Below, piece by piece: positions 27,613 to 38,271 of a stretch of DNA of 64,000 nucleotides (the first letter of the stretch is position 1; the number at the start of each line of letters is the position of its first letter). The position numbers and the translations under genes were made by a program. Origin of the DNA: Afipia felis ATCC 53690 (GTDB taxonomy: Bacteria > Pseudomonadota > Alphaproteobacteria > Rhizobiales > Xanthobacteraceae). The stretch is taken from NCBI RefSeq assembly GCF_000314735.2, contig NZ_KB375270.1, positions 1,612,001 to 1,676,000 on the forward strand, read 5' to 3'. The notes under the pieces were generated by a model, which had not been told where the DNA came from, did not search any database, and saw only the letters and a list, made by a program, of their open reading frames with translations.

Positions 27613-28374
27613 ATGGCGAAGCCGGCAGTTATCGTGGTAGGCGCGGACAAGGGCGGGGTCGGCAAGACCACGGTGTCGCGCACCGTTCTGGACTATTTCA
27701 CCGCTAACAACATTCCGACGCGGGCGTTCGACACCGAAGCGCCGCGCGGAACGCTGAAGCGCTTCCACCCCGAGGTCACCGAGATCGTCGACGTCACGAC
27801 GACGTCCGACCAGATGAAGATCTTCGATACACTCAACACGGCGACGGCCAACGTCACCGTGATTGACGTGCGCGCAGGCCTGATGTCGCCCACCCTCGCC
27901 GCGTTGCGCGACATTGGCTTCCTTGATGCCGCCCGCTCCGGCCAGATCACCTTCGCCGTATTCCACATTCTTGGCCCATCGATCGCCTCGCTCGACGAGA
28001 TCGCCGAAACCGCGAACTTCATGGATGGCGCGAAGTATTTCCTCGTGAAGAATTTCATCAACAACACGAGCTTCTTCGAGTGGGATCAGGCGACCTACAA
28101 CTCGTATTTCAAGCGCATCAAGAACGCGACCGAGATCACGATTCCGAAGCTCAACGAAATGGCTTATGAGCAGGTCGAAGTCTCGTCGGTGCCGTTCCTG
28201 AAATTCGTGGCCAACAAGGGCCCGAGCGACGAGACCGCGAATTACTCCTTCGTGCTGCGCGGCTATGTCCGGCACTGGCTCGGTAATGTCTGGGGCGAGT
28301 TCGACCGCATCAAGCTCACCGATATCGTCGGCAGCACGGACAAGGGCTTCACCCGTCCGGCCGCCGCAGATTAA
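27613..28374 (+). CDS. ParA/MinD-like P-loop ATPase
   Basis: 253 residues beginning with a deviant Walker A (KGGVGKTT, 13-20) preceded by a hydrophobic strand. The switch-I style FDTEAPRGTLKRF and switch-II style VIDVRAGLMSP follow. No ParB, parS or plasmid replication gene is near. Family members bind DNA, membranes or cargo as ATP dimers; which applies here is unknown. AAGGA precedes the ATG well. A second, related-looking gene starts 44 bases after its stop. Candidate partners elsewhere in the genome cannot be seen. Confidence 0.75.
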   Translation: MAKPAVIVVGADKGGVGKTTVSRTVLDYFTANNIPTRAFDTEAPRGTLKRFHPEVTEIVDVTTTSDQMKIFDTLNTATANVTVIDVRAGLMSPTLAALRDIGFLDAARSGQITFAVFHILGPSIASLDEIAETANFMDGAKYFLVKNFINNTSFFEWDQATYNSYFKRIKNATEITIPKLNEMAYEQVEVSSVPFLKFVANKGPSDETANYSFVLRGYVRHWLGNVWGEFDRIKLTDIVGSTDKGFTRPAAAD

Positions 28375-28418
28375 AAATAACAGCCGCGCCAGACCACGGC
28401 TTTCGGCTGGTTTCAACG

Positions 28419-29084
28419 ATGCCGCGTACGCCCGTCTACATCGTCTGCTCGCCGCGTCCGGATGTCGGCAAGACGCTGATTTCACGCGTGTTGAGCGAAT
28501 TTCTGCTGCTGCAGAACGGCAATATGCTCGCCTTCGACATCAACCTGCGCGAACCGTCGCTGCTGGACTACCTGCCCCGCACCACCGAGACCGCCGCGAT
28601 CAATGACACCCAATCGCAGATGGCGTTGATGGACCGCCTCATCGTCAACGACCGCGTCTCGAAGGTGGTCGACCTCGGGCTGCATGCGTTCGACGATTTC
28701 TTCAGGCTCGTCGATGAGATCGGTTTCATGAAGGAAGCAATCCGACGCGGTATCGAGCCGGTTGTGCTGTTCATTCCCGACTCCACCCGCACCTCGTCCA
28801 ACGCGTGGGCGACGCTGCGCAAGACCTTCCCCGTCTCACCGCTGATCGCGATCGATAACGAGCATGTGCTGCATGGCGAGGCACCGAAGGATTTCGCAGG
28901 TGTCAGGCCGCTTCATGTCGCGGCGCTGCCCGCTTTCCTGCGTTCGATCGTGCAACGGACGAACTTCTCGTTCACCCACTATCTGCGTACAGCGCAGGAT
29001 TCATCGTCCGAACTGCATCAGTGGACGCGCGCGAACTACACCAAGTTCAGGAATCTGGAGAAGCGGCTGAAGCTGCAGGACTGA
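28419..29084 (+). CDS. ParA-like protein with degenerate Walker A, partner of the preceding gene
   Basis: 221 residues starting MPRTPVYIVCSPRPDVGKT. The P-loop keeps VGKT but loses the Lys-Gly-Gly lead of ParA (PRPDVGKT in place of KGGVGKT), and the usual switch-II DxxxG is not evident. FDINLREPSLLDYL is in the place of the first gene's FDTEAPRGTL. Length and architecture suggest duplication and loss of ATPase dimer features, perhaps as a regulatory partner. The C-terminus is positively charged (KFRNLEKRLKLQD). Convergent with apt, 7 bases apart. Confidence 0.65.
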   Translation: MPRTPVYIVCSPRPDVGKTLISRVLSEFLLLQNGNMLAFDINLREPSLLDYLPRTTETAAINDTQSQMALMDRLIVNDRVSKVVDLGLHAFDDFFRLVDEIGFMKEAIRRGIEPVVLFIPDSTRTSSNAWATLRKTFPVSPLIAIDNEHVLHGEAPKDFAGVRPLHVAALPAFLRSIVQRTNFSFTHYLRTAQDSSSELHQWTRANYTKFRNLEKRLKLQD

Positions 29085-29091
29085 CCAACGG

Positions 29092-29631
29092 TCAGTGTCC
29101 GTCGAATTCCATCAACGTGCGCACCGGCACGTTCATCGCGCGCAGTTTCGCTGCGCCGCCGAGTGCCGGCAGATCGATGATGAAACACGCCGCGACGACT
29201 TCCGCACCGATCTGGCGCAGCAGCTTCACGGCGCCTTCCGCGGTGCCGCCGGTCGCAATCAGATCGTCGATCAGGATGACGCGCTCGCCGGGCTTCACCG
29301 CATCGGCGTGCATCTCCATCTCGTCGAGGCCATACTCAAGAGAATAAGCGATGCGCACGGTGGTGTGTGGCAGCTTGCCCTTCTTGCGGATCGGCACGAA
29401 GCCCGCCGAGACCTGATGCGCGACCGCGCCGCCGAGAATAAAGCCGCGCGCTTCCATGCCCGCGACCTTGTCGATCTTCGAGCCCGCCCACGGCTGCACC
29501 AGTTCGTCTACCGCGCGGCGAAACGCCCATGCGTTGCCGAGCAGCGTGGTGATATCGCGAAAGATGATGCCCGGTTTCGGATAATCCGGGATCGCGCGAA
29601 CCGAGGCTTTCAAATCGTCAGCAATGGTCAT
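29092..29631 (-). CDS. apt: Adenine phosphoribosyltransferase
   Basis: Makes AMP from adenine and PRPP. 179 residues: [18 protein letters not shown] at the N-terminus, [23 protein letters not shown], and the PRPP loop [14 protein letters not shown]. The start at 29631 (MTIADDLK) with GGAAG upstream is preferred; an ATG at 29646 is also in frame. It starts 16 bases after the trpEG stop and probably shares its transcript, so part of its expression may be under trp attenuation. Confidence 0.96.
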   Translation of the reverse strand: MTIADDLKASVRAIPDYPKPGIIFRDITTLLGNAWAFRRAVDELVQPWAGSKIDKVAGMEARGFILGGAVAHQVSAGFVPIRKKGKLPHTTVRIAYSLEYGLDEMEMHADAVKPGERVILIDDLIATGGTAEGAVKLLRQIGAEVVAACFIIDLPALGGAAKLRAMNVPVRTLMEFDGH

Positions 29632-29647
29632 GGATGCTTCCGCCATT

Positions 29648-31804
29648 TCACTTCTGCCCCAGCCGGAAGGCGTTTTCCACGATCTTCAGCCCGACATCGC
29701 CTTCCAGCGACATCAGCGATTCAGGATGGAATTGCACGCCGCCGACCGGCAGATCCTTATGCTCGATCGCCATCGGAATGCCGTCCTCTGTGCTCGCGGT
29801 GACAACCAGCACCTCCGGCATGGTGTCAGGCCCCACGAACAGCGAATGATAGCGGCCGATGGTGAGTTCGTTCGGCAAGTTGCGCATCAAGGTTCCGCCG
29901 CGATTCTGAATCCGCGAGGGACGCCCGTGCGCAGGCTGCGCGAGTTGGCCGAGTTGGCCTCCGAAATATTCGCCGATCGCCTGCACGCCGAGACAGACGC
30001 CGAAGATCGGCATCTTCTTTTCCAGCGCCTCATCGATGAATTTCGAAACGCCGAAATCCTCCGGCCGCCCCGGCCCCGGCGACAGCACCAGCAGGTCGAA
30101 CTTCTCGTTCTTGAGCCGCTGCATCGCATGCAGATGCCGCGTCACGCTGACATTCGCTCCCACCTGCCGGAAATAATCCGCCAGCATGTGGACAAAGGAA
30201 TCGTCGCAATCGACCAGCAGCACGCGCTTGCCCGAACCGGTCGCATCCGGAGCGAATGTCGAGAGCGCCTTCGGCGGATCGCCGCGCAGCGCTTGAAACA
30301 AAGCCGCCGCCTTGGTCTGGCATTCTTTTTCTTCTGCGACAGGATCGGAATCGAACAGCAACGTCGCACCGACGCGCACTTCAGCCAAACCATCCTTCAT
30401 GCGGATGGTGCGGATGGTGAGGCCTGTGTTGATGCCGCCGTCGAAGCCGAGGAAGCCTAGCGCGCCCGCATACCAGCGACGCGAGGAGCGCTCGTTGTCC
30501 TCGACGAACTGCATCGCCCACAGCTTCGGCGCGCCGGTCACCGTCACCGCCCAGCAATGAGTGAGGAAGCCGTCGATGGCATCGAAACCGGGGCGCAGCA
30601 TGCCCTCGACGTGATCGACCGTGTGAAACAGTTTCGAATAGGTCTCGATCTGCCGTCGTGCCAGTACCTTGATCGAACCCGGCACGCAGACCCGCGCCTT
30701 GTCGTTGCGGTCGACATCGGTGCACATGTTGAGTTCGAACTCGTCCTTCTGCGAGTTCAGCAATTCCTGAATCTGCTTGGCATCGCTGATGGCGTCGACG
30801 CCCCGCGCGATGGTGCCGGAGATCGGACAAGTCTCGACGCGTTTGCCGTCGGAACGCACGAACATCTCGGGCGACGCCGAAATGAGAAACTCGCCGTCGC
30901 CGAGATTGAGCAGTGCGCCGTAAGGCGACGGATTGATGATGCACAGCCGCTTGAACACTTCGGCCGGGGTGCGTTCGCATGGCTCGGCGAACAATTGCCC
31001 GGGCACTGCCTCGAACAAATCGCCGCGCGCGAACGCCTCGCGGGCCCGCTCGACAGTCGCCTGATAGACGCCCGGCGCGTGGTCGGCAAAACCTTCGCGC
31101 TTGGTCAACGCATAAACGCTGTCGGGCGTATCGCGTCCCTGCCCGCGCGTGGTCGCGCCGCCATAGCCGAATTCATACTCGACCACGACACCCCGTCCGG
31201 TGGCGCGGTCATAGGCGAGCAGCTCATCGGGAATGTAGAGCACGATGTCGCGCTGGTCGGCGTCGCGCTTGCGCTTCTGCTTGAGGTCCTCGATCTGGAA
31301 CACGAGGTCGTAGGCAAACGAGCCGAACAGACCGAGCAACGGCTCGCCCGCGTAGCTCATCGATGCGATGATCTCGCGCACCAGCGACATGATCGAGGCG
31401 CGCCGTGTGCGCTGCTCCTCCTCGACCGGCGCATCGCCGCGCACGATATGGCCTTCGATGCGCTCGGCGGTCTTGGACGTGATCGCGACGGCAGGATTGT
31501 TCAGCGTCGCGGCGAGAAAGGCGATCAGCACTTGGCCGCGCGCATTCAGCGCGTCGATGAAGAATTTTTCGCCGACCGATTCCAGCCGCAGCGGCGGATT
31601 GGCGAAGCCGAGATCGAAACTCTCGTAGCGCCCCGGCACCGTGGTGCCAGACGACAGCACCACGCCGCGGCGGCGGTCGAGGAGATCGATCAGCGCATCC
31701 AGCTTCTGTCCGCCGGAGAACGACGTGACCCGCCGCGAGACCTCAAGGCCCCGCGCCGTGGTGTAATCCGCCGTGGCGGGAAGGGAAAAAACCGTCCTGT
31801 TCAT
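29648..31804 (-). CDS. trpEG: Anthranilate synthase, fused TrpE-TrpG
   Basis: Makes anthranilate from chorismate and glutamine, the first step of tryptophan synthesis. 718 residues: TrpE part (about 1-500) with [29 protein letters not shown] and [13 protein letters not shown], then a linker and a glutamine amidotransferase part (about 525-718) with catalytic Cys604 (GVCLGVQ), His693 and Glu695 (FHPES). The fused form is typical of many Rhizobiales. A Trp-codon leader peptide and attenuator lie upstream. No other trp genes are close by. Confidence 0.97.
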   Translation of the reverse strand: MNRTVFSLPATADYTTARGLEVSRRVTSFSGGQKLDALIDLLDRRRGVVLSSGTTVPGRYESFDLGFANPPLRLESVGEKFFIDALNARGQVLIAFLAATLNNPAVAITSKTAERIEGHIVRGDAPVEEEQRTRRASIMSLVREIIASMSYAGEPLLGLFGSFAYDLVFQIEDLKQKRKRDADQRDIVLYIPDELLAYDRATGRGVVVEYEFGYGGATTRGQGRDTPDSVYALTKREGFADHAPGVYQATVERAREAFARGDLFEAVPGQLFAEPCERTPAEVFKRLCIINPSPYGALLNLGDGEFLISASPEMFVRSDGKRVETCPISGTIARGVDAISDAKQIQELLNSQKDEFELNMCTDVDRNDKARVCVPGSIKVLARRQIETYSKLFHTVDHVEGMLRPGFDAIDGFLTHCWAVTVTGAPKLWAMQFVEDNERSSRRWYAGALGFLGFDGGINTGLTIRTIRMKDGLAEVRVGATLLFDSDPVAEEKECQTKAAALFQALRGDPPKALSTFAPDATGSGKRVLLVDCDDSFVHMLADYFRQVGANVSVTRHLHAMQRLKNEKFDLLVLSPGPGRPEDFGVSKFIDEALEKKMPIFGVCLGVQAIGEYFGGQLGQLAQPAHGRPSRIQNRGGTLMRNLPNELTIGRYHSLFVGPDTMPEVLVVTASTEDGIPMAIEHKDLPVGGVQFHPESLMSLEGDVGLKIVENAFRLGQK

Positions 31805-31856
31805 GGGTTCCTCTTAAGAGACTTCCACCAGGAACGCCACACAGGACAAACAAAAA

Positions 31857-31912
31857 GACCGCCCATGCATGGCGGCCCTAACGTGATTTCAAGCAAAATC
31901 GCACCGGCCACC
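31857..31912 (-). terminator. trp attenuator (terminator and antiterminator)
   Basis: In the minus-strand RNA, region 3 (GGCCGCC, 31871-31877) can pair either with region 4 (GGGCGGUC, 31857-31864), forming a terminator followed by UUUUU, or with region 2 (GGUGGCC, 31906-31912), forming an antiterminator. A further leader hairpin CGCACC/GGUGCG covers the end of the leader peptide. This is the classic layout of ribosome-mediated attenuation. Pairings were made by eye. Confidence 0.85.
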
Positions 31913-31914
31913 TT

Positions 31915-31962
31915 TTACAAGGTGCGCCACCAGATCAGGGACGTGCGGGTTGCTGCGATCAT
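31915..31962 (-). CDS. trpL: trp leader peptide with tandem Trp codons
   Basis: A 15-codon reading frame, MIAATRTSLIWWRTL, lies about 110 bases upstream of trpEG. Two adjacent Trp codons near its end are the sensor: when charged tRNA-Trp is scarce, the ribosome stalls there and region 2 pairs with region 3, preventing the terminator. The stop codon overlaps the region-2 hairpin, as in other trp leaders. No strong Shine-Dalgarno is visible (GCCGCCC precedes the ATG). Confidence 0.85.
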   Translation of the reverse strand: MIAATRTSLIWWRTL

Positions 31963-32035
31963 GGGCGGCAAATCATCACCCGGACGGGCGGATGTCAAGG
32001 GGAGCAAACTCCCCTGCACCCCACCGGACTGCCTC

Positions 32036-32710
32036 TCACCCCAGATGCTTCTTGAAAAACTCGATCGCCCGACCCCACGCCAGTTCCGCCGCCTGCCGGT
32101 CATGGACCGAGGCGCGCTGCTCGTTGGCGAAGGCATGGTCGGCGTCGTAACGGAAGAACTCACACGATTTGCGTGCCTTCTTCAGACCTTCCTCGAAGGC
32201 GCTGACCGCCTGCGGCGTGAAGAAATCGTCCTTGTTGGCGAAGTGGCCCTGCAACGGCACCCTGACATCAGCCGGCTTCACCGCCTCCGGGGACGGCACG
32301 CCATAGAACGACACTGCGGCCGTCAGCTCGGGAATTTTGGCTGCACCGATGATGGTAATCGCGCCGCCCATGCAGAACCCGGTGAGGCCGACCTGGGCGC
32401 CGTTGCGCTTGAGGTATTGCACCGCGCCGCGCACGTTCTGCTCGGCAGCTTCGATGAAGTTCAGTGAGTTCATCTCCTTCGCGGCGGCATCCGCGTCATG
32501 ATACGGCACCACGACGCCCTCGAACAGGTCCGGTGCCAGCGCATCGAAGCCTGCCATCGCGAAACGATCGGTCATCGACTTGATCTGTTCGGACAACCCC
32601 CACCATTCCTGAATGACGACGACGCCCGGTGCATTGCCGCGCGCGGCGTTGGCGAGATAGCCCTTGGCTTCTTTGCCGTCGGGACGGGAAAAGCTGATGC
32701 TGGTACCCAT
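32036..32710 (-). CDS. Dienelactone hydrolase family protein
   Basis: 224 residues, alpha/beta hydrolase fold with the dienelactone hydrolase triad: Cys113 (GFCMGG), an Asp at 160/161 (NKDDFF) and His191 (DADHAF), plus Glu35 in IQEWWG. It would hydrolyse lactones or small esters; the true substrate is unknown because this family is often used in general metabolism. Start at 32710 (MGTSISFSRPDG) is chosen because the family starts there and the upstream frame has no homology. It stands alone between trpL and the bc1 operon terminator. Confidence 0.88.
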   Translation of the reverse strand: MGTSISFSRPDGKEAKGYLANAARGNAPGVVVIQEWWGLSEQIKSMTDRFAMAGFDALAPDLFEGVVVPYHDADAAAKEMNSLNFIEAAEQNVRGAVQYLKRNGAQVGLTGFCMGGAITIIGAAKIPELTAAVSFYGVPSPEAVKPADVRVPLQGHFANKDDFFTPQAVSAFEEGLKKARKSCEFFRYDADHAFANEQRASVHDRQAAELAWGRAIEFFKKHLG

Positions 32711-32814
32711 AAAAAACCTCGGAAGTCGCAATGGAATTGACGCAGACAATGCCGCCTGCGGCGCTGGAGTGCAACGAGGCAAAGCCGCGCTGGTTCAACT
32801 GTCGCCCAACGAAA

Positions 32815-32836
32815 AAGGGCTCCCGAAGGAGCCCTT
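32815..32836 (-). terminator. Terminator of the bc1 operon
   Basis: AAGGGCTCC-CGAA-GGAGCCCTT, nine base pairs with a CGAA loop; read on the minus strand it is followed by TTTCG. It lies just after the fbcH stop and upstream of the dienelactone hydrolase gene. Confidence 0.85.
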
Positions 32837-32864
32837 GATCTTTGCGAGGCCTTAGCGAAAGCGC

Positions 32865-34919
<2,055 letters not shown>

Positions 34920-34953
34920 GAGTTGCGATCCTGGAAGGTGGAGGCGACTGACG

Positions 34954-35484
34954 TCAGCCGATTTTGATCTTGGTGTCGGAAACGAAGTTGTACGGCGGGA
35001 CGTACAGATTGAGCGGCGCCGGCCCCTGGCGGATGCGGCCCGAGGAATCGTACTGCGAACCGTGGCACGGGCAGAAGAAGCCGTCGTAATTGCCTTCATG
35101 CGCGATCGGGATGCAGCCGAGATGGGTGCAGATGCCGATCACGACCAGCCAATTGTCATGGCCTTCCTTGACGCGGGACTGGTCGGTCTGCGGATCGGGC
35201 AGGCTCGACACGTTCACCGAGCGCGCCTCCTCGATCTGTTTCTTGGTGCGGTTCATGATGTAGATCGGCTTGCCGCGCCAGAACACCTTGATGTCCTGCC
35301 CTTCGGCAATCGGCGACAGATCGACTTCGATCGGAGCGCCGGCCGCGATGGTCGAGGCATCGGGGTTCATCTGGGAAATCAGCGGCCAGACAGCCGCCGC
35401 GCCGCCCACGGCAGCCACGGCTCCGGTCGCGACGAACAGGAAATCACGGCGCGTCGCCGGATGTGCCGAAGAAGAAGCAGTCAC
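34954..35484 (-). CDS. petA: Ubiquinol-cytochrome c reductase Rieske iron-sulfur subunit
   Basis: 176 residues: an N-terminal [12 protein letters not shown] twin-arginine signal-anchor and Rieske cluster boxes C119-T-H-L-G-C124 and C138-P-C-H141-G-S. It moves electrons from ubiquinol at the Qo site to cytochrome c1. The stop lies 34 bases before the fbcH start, so they form one operon (fbcF-fbcH). Confidence 0.97.
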   Translation of the reverse strand: MTASSSAHPATRRDFLFVATGAVAAVGGAAAVWPLISQMNPDASTIAAGAPIEVDLSPIAEGQDIKVFWRGKPIYIMNRTKKQIEEARSVNVSSLPDPQTDQSRVKEGHDNWLVVIGICTHLGCIPIAHEGNYDGFFCPCHGSQYDSSGRIRQGPAPLNLYVPPYNFVSDTKIKIG

Positions 35485-35751
35485 GTTTGCAAACCCTTTC
35501 CGAACTGCAACCGCCCGACGACCCCTTTTATTGCGCGGACGAACGCGCCGGAAACGTCAGCCGGTGCCCGCGGGCCTCGCGGGAGCAGAACTCACTTGTT
35601 CTACTCAGCCGGGCAGAACAGGTGATCTAGAATCGATCTATTGGCACCCTTGCCGATTGAGCGCAAGCCCGGTATCGGCTCCCGCTCGTGCGATGCGCAA
35701 ATTCGGCGCATAGCAACGGTTTTTGCCCCCTTTTTTCCGAGCCTGATCGCC

Positions 35752-36228
35752 ATGCGGATCGCCCTGTATCAACCGGACATTCCCCAGAATACCGGGACGA
35801 TTCTTCGGCTCTGCGCGTGCCTCGGGGCCGAGGCGCATATTATAGAACCGGCGGGCTTTCCGGTGAGCGACCGCCATTTCCGCCGTGCCGGGATGGATTA
35901 TCTCGATCGGGTTTCCATATCACGCCATGTGTCATGGACCGCGTTTCGCGCATGGCAGCAGGCGGATGGCGGGCGGCTATTGCTGTTGACCACCAAGGGC
36001 GCCACCTCCTATCTGGCCCATCGCTATGAAGATACTGATATTCTTCTGCTCGGGCGGGAAAGCGCGGGCGTGCCGGACGAGGTCGCCGCGTGCGCTGACC
36101 GGAAGCTGGTGATCCCGATCGCGGACGGTATGCGCTCGCTCAATGTCGCCGTCAGCGCCGCGATGGCGCTCGGCGAGGCACTGCGACAGACGGCCCACGC
36201 TGTCACAAATGGAGACAATACGCCGTGA
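35752..36228 (+). CDS. trmL: tRNA (cytidine(34)-2'-O)-methyltransferase
   Basis: 158-residue SPOUT enzyme methylating the ribose of the wobble base in certain tRNA-Leu. Family marks: MRIALYQPDIPQNTGTILRLC, the knot region LLLGRESAGVPDEV, and IPIADGMRSLNVAVSAAMAL. Start at 35752 matches family N-termini; an upstream start in the same frame adds 37 unrelated residues. The stop overlaps the queE start (GTGA), suggesting coupling of two tRNA-modification genes. Confidence 0.93.
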   Translation: MRIALYQPDIPQNTGTILRLCACLGAEAHIIEPAGFPVSDRHFRRAGMDYLDRVSISRHVSWTAFRAWQQADGGRLLLLTTKGATSYLAHRYEDTDILLLGRESAGVPDEVAACADRKLVIPIADGMRSLNVAVSAAMALGEALRQTAHAVTNGDNTP

Positions 36229-36857
36229 GTTATGCGGTGAAGGAAATCTTCCTGACTTTGCAAGGCGAAGGCATGCAGGCTGGCCGCCCGGCCGTGTTCT
36301 GCCGCTTCAGCGGCTGCAATCTGTGGAGTGGCCGCGAACAGGATCGCGCGGATGCCGTATGTCAGTTCTGCGATACCGATTTCGTCGGCACCGATGGCAC
36401 GCTTGGCGGACGCTATGCCACCGCCGACGATCTCGCAGAGCGAATCGCTACGACCTGGGGGCCTCATCCCGACCATCGTTTCGTGGTGTTGACCGGCGGC
36501 GAACCGATGCTGCAGATCGATGACGCGCTGATCGGAGCGCTTCATGCGCGCGGCTTCATGATCGCGGTCGAGACCAACGGCACCCTGCCCGCGCCTCCCG
36601 GCCTCGACTGGATATGCGTCAGCCCAAAGGCCGACACTGAACTCGCAATCCGGCAGGGGCACGAATTGAAACTGGTCTATCCGCAGACGCAGAACGCGCC
36701 TGAGGATTACACCGCCCTCGCCTTCCAGCATTTCCTGCTGCAGCCGATGGACGGGCCTGATCTGGCGCAAAATACGAAGCATGCGATTGACTATTGTCTG
36801 CGCCATCCGCAATGGCGGCTCAGCGTGCAGACCCACAAGACCATCGGGATCAGGTAA
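36225..36857 (+). CDS. queE: 7-carboxy-7-deazaguanine synthase
   Basis: Radical SAM enzyme of the queuosine pathway. 210 residues with GTG start (MSYAVKEIFLTLQGEG). The cluster motif is the long form C31-x14-C46-x2-C49 seen in some proteobacterial QueE proteins, instead of CX3CX2C. GGEPMLQ and the C-terminal VQTHKTIGIR also match. It ring-contracts 6-carboxytetrahydropterin, the product of QueD, encoded just downstream. Confidence 0.95.
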   Translation: MSYAVKEIFLTLQGEGMQAGRPAVFCRFSGCNLWSGREQDRADAVCQFCDTDFVGTDGTLGGRYATADDLAERIATTWGPHPDHRFVVLTGGEPMLQIDDALIGALHARGFMIAVETNGTLPAPPGLDWICVSPKADTELAIRQGHELKLVYPQTQNAPEDYTALAFQHFLLQPMDGPDLAQNTKHAIDYCLRHPQWRLSVQTHKTIGIR

Positions 36858-36888
36858 GAGAACAGATGAGTTGGAGTAACCGTTCGTA

Positions 36889-37257
36889 ATGTGGGAACTG
36901 ACCAAATCCTTTCACTTCGAGGCCGCGCATTCGCTGTCCGGCACGACGCTTGGCGACATCAGCCAGGAAATCCACGGCCATTCGTTTCGCGCCGAGGTGA
37001 CCATTCGCGGCACGCCCGATCCTGCGACCGGTATGGTGATGGACCTCGGCCTGCTGGAGCGGCGGGTCGCCGACGTGCGCAAGGAGCTCGATCATAAATT
37101 CCTCAACAAGATCGAGGCGCTCGGCCTGCCGACGCTGGAAAATCTGTCGCGCTACATCTGGGATCGCGTCCAGGGCGCGGGCGAGGTGACGCGCGTCAGC
37201 GTTCATCGCGACAGCTGCGGCGAGAGCTGCACCTATTTCGGGCCACAACCCAAATGA
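36889..37257 (+). CDS. queD: 6-carboxytetrahydropterin synthase-like protein QueD
   Basis: 122 residues of the T-fold: FHFEAAHSLSGTT with the first zinc His, then IHGHSFRAEV with the other two His ligands, MVMDLGLLERRV, and LPTLENLSRYIWD near the C-terminus. QueD enzymes normally have a catalytic Cys four residues before HGH; here that place is Ser (DISQEIHGH), with Glu two before. Some alphaproteobacterial relatives appear to share this (from memory). Located between queE and hemF. Confidence 0.85.
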   Translation: MWELTKSFHFEAAHSLSGTTLGDISQEIHGHSFRAEVTIRGTPDPATGMVMDLGLLERRVADVRKELDHKFLNKIEALGLPTLENLSRYIWDRVQGAGEVTRVSVHRDSCGESCTYFGPQPK

Positions 37258-37268
37258 TGGATTGAAAC

Positions 37269-38156
37269 ATGGACGTCTCCCTGCTCGAGAATCGCAAGAC
37301 CACCGCCCGCGCATGGTTCGAAAAGCTGCGCGACGATATCTGCGCCTCATACGAGCGGCTGGAGGATGAAGCGCCCGCCTCGCTCTACGGCGACAAGGCG
37401 GGACGATTCGAACGCACGCCGTGGGAGCGCAGCGACCACACCGGCGCGCCGGGCGGCGGCGGCGTGATGTCGATCATGCGCGGGCGATTGTTCGAGAAGG
37501 TCGGCGTGCATTGCTCGACCGTGTTCGGCGAGTTCGCTCCCGAATTCCGCGCGCAAATTCCCGGCGCGGCCGACGATCCACGATTCTGGGCCTCCGGTAT
37601 CTCGCTGATCGCCCATCCGCGCAATCCGAACGTGCCCGCAGTGCACATGAATACCCGCTTCGTCGTTACCACCAAACGCTGGTTCGGCGGCGGTGCGGAC
37701 CTCACCCCAGTGCTCGACCGGCGGCGCACCCAGGAAGACCCCGATACCATTTCCTTCCACGAGGCTTTCCGCAAAGCCTGTCACGCTCACACGGCGGTTG
37801 CGCCCTACGACAAGTTCAAGAAGTGGTGCGACGACTATTTCTTTCTCGCCCACCGCAAGGAGCCGCGCGGCATCGGCGGTATTTTCTACGATTGGCTGGA
37901 ATCGGGCGACTGGAATGCCGACTTCGCCTTCACCCAGGACGTCGGCCGCACCTTCGCGGCGATCTACCCTGAACTCGTGCGGCGCAATTTCGAGACGCCG
38001 TGGCAGCCCGCCGACCGCGAGGAGCAACTCGTGCGTCGCGGGCGCTATGTCGAATTCAACCTGCTCTACGACCGCGGCACCATCTTCGGGCTGAAGACAG
38101 GAGGCAATGTGGAGTCGATCCTGTCCTCCATGCCACCCGAAGTTAAGTGGCCGTAA
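37269..38156 (+). CDS. hemF: Oxygen-dependent coproporphyrinogen III oxidase
   Basis: Decarboxylates coproporphyrinogen III to protoporphyrinogen IX with O2. 295 residues with the family segments [36 protein letters not shown] (catalytic His region), [21 protein letters not shown] and [18 protein letters not shown]. The start lies 12 bases after the queD stop, so it is probably transcribed with trmL-queE-queD. Near the bc1 genes, it supplies haem for aerobic growth. Confidence 0.96.
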   Translation: MDVSLLENRKTTARAWFEKLRDDICASYERLEDEAPASLYGDKAGRFERTPWERSDHTGAPGGGGVMSIMRGRLFEKVGVHCSTVFGEFAPEFRAQIPGAADDPRFWASGISLIAHPRNPNVPAVHMNTRFVVTTKRWFGGGADLTPVLDRRRTQEDPDTISFHEAFRKACHAHTAVAPYDKFKKWCDDYFFLAHRKEPRGIGGIFYDWLESGDWNADFAFTQDVGRTFAAIYPELVRRNFETPWQPADREEQLVRRGRYVEFNLLYDRGTIFGLKTGGNVESILSSMPPEVKWP

Positions 38157-38271
38157 ACCACAGTTCCCACGGGCTTTGCCGTCCACTGTGGCCCGCGGGC
38201 TACATCGCGTTTCGGTAAAATCCTCTAGCTTTTGGGCAGAATCCAATTCTGGACCGGGTTTGGGGATTTTC

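Noticed and set aside
26839..28485. Minus-strand frame across htpX and the ParA-like gene
   Set aside because: Crosses the gap and two supported genes; product lacks any family resemblance.
31915..32163. Longer reading frame ending with the trpL stop (82 codons)
   Set aside because: Only the last 15 codons behave like a leader peptide; the upstream part overlaps the hydrolase gene and has no homology.
30557..32467. Plus-strand frame of about 636 codons opposite trpEG, trpL and the hydrolase
   Set aside because: Crosses three supported minus-strand features; composition typical of an antisense frame.
35580..35640. AGAAC-N6-GTTCT and GATCTA-N5-GATCTA in the petA-trmL gap
   Set aside because: The first is an inverted rather than direct repeat, so it does not fit the alphaproteobacterial SOS box; the second is short and not known as an operator.
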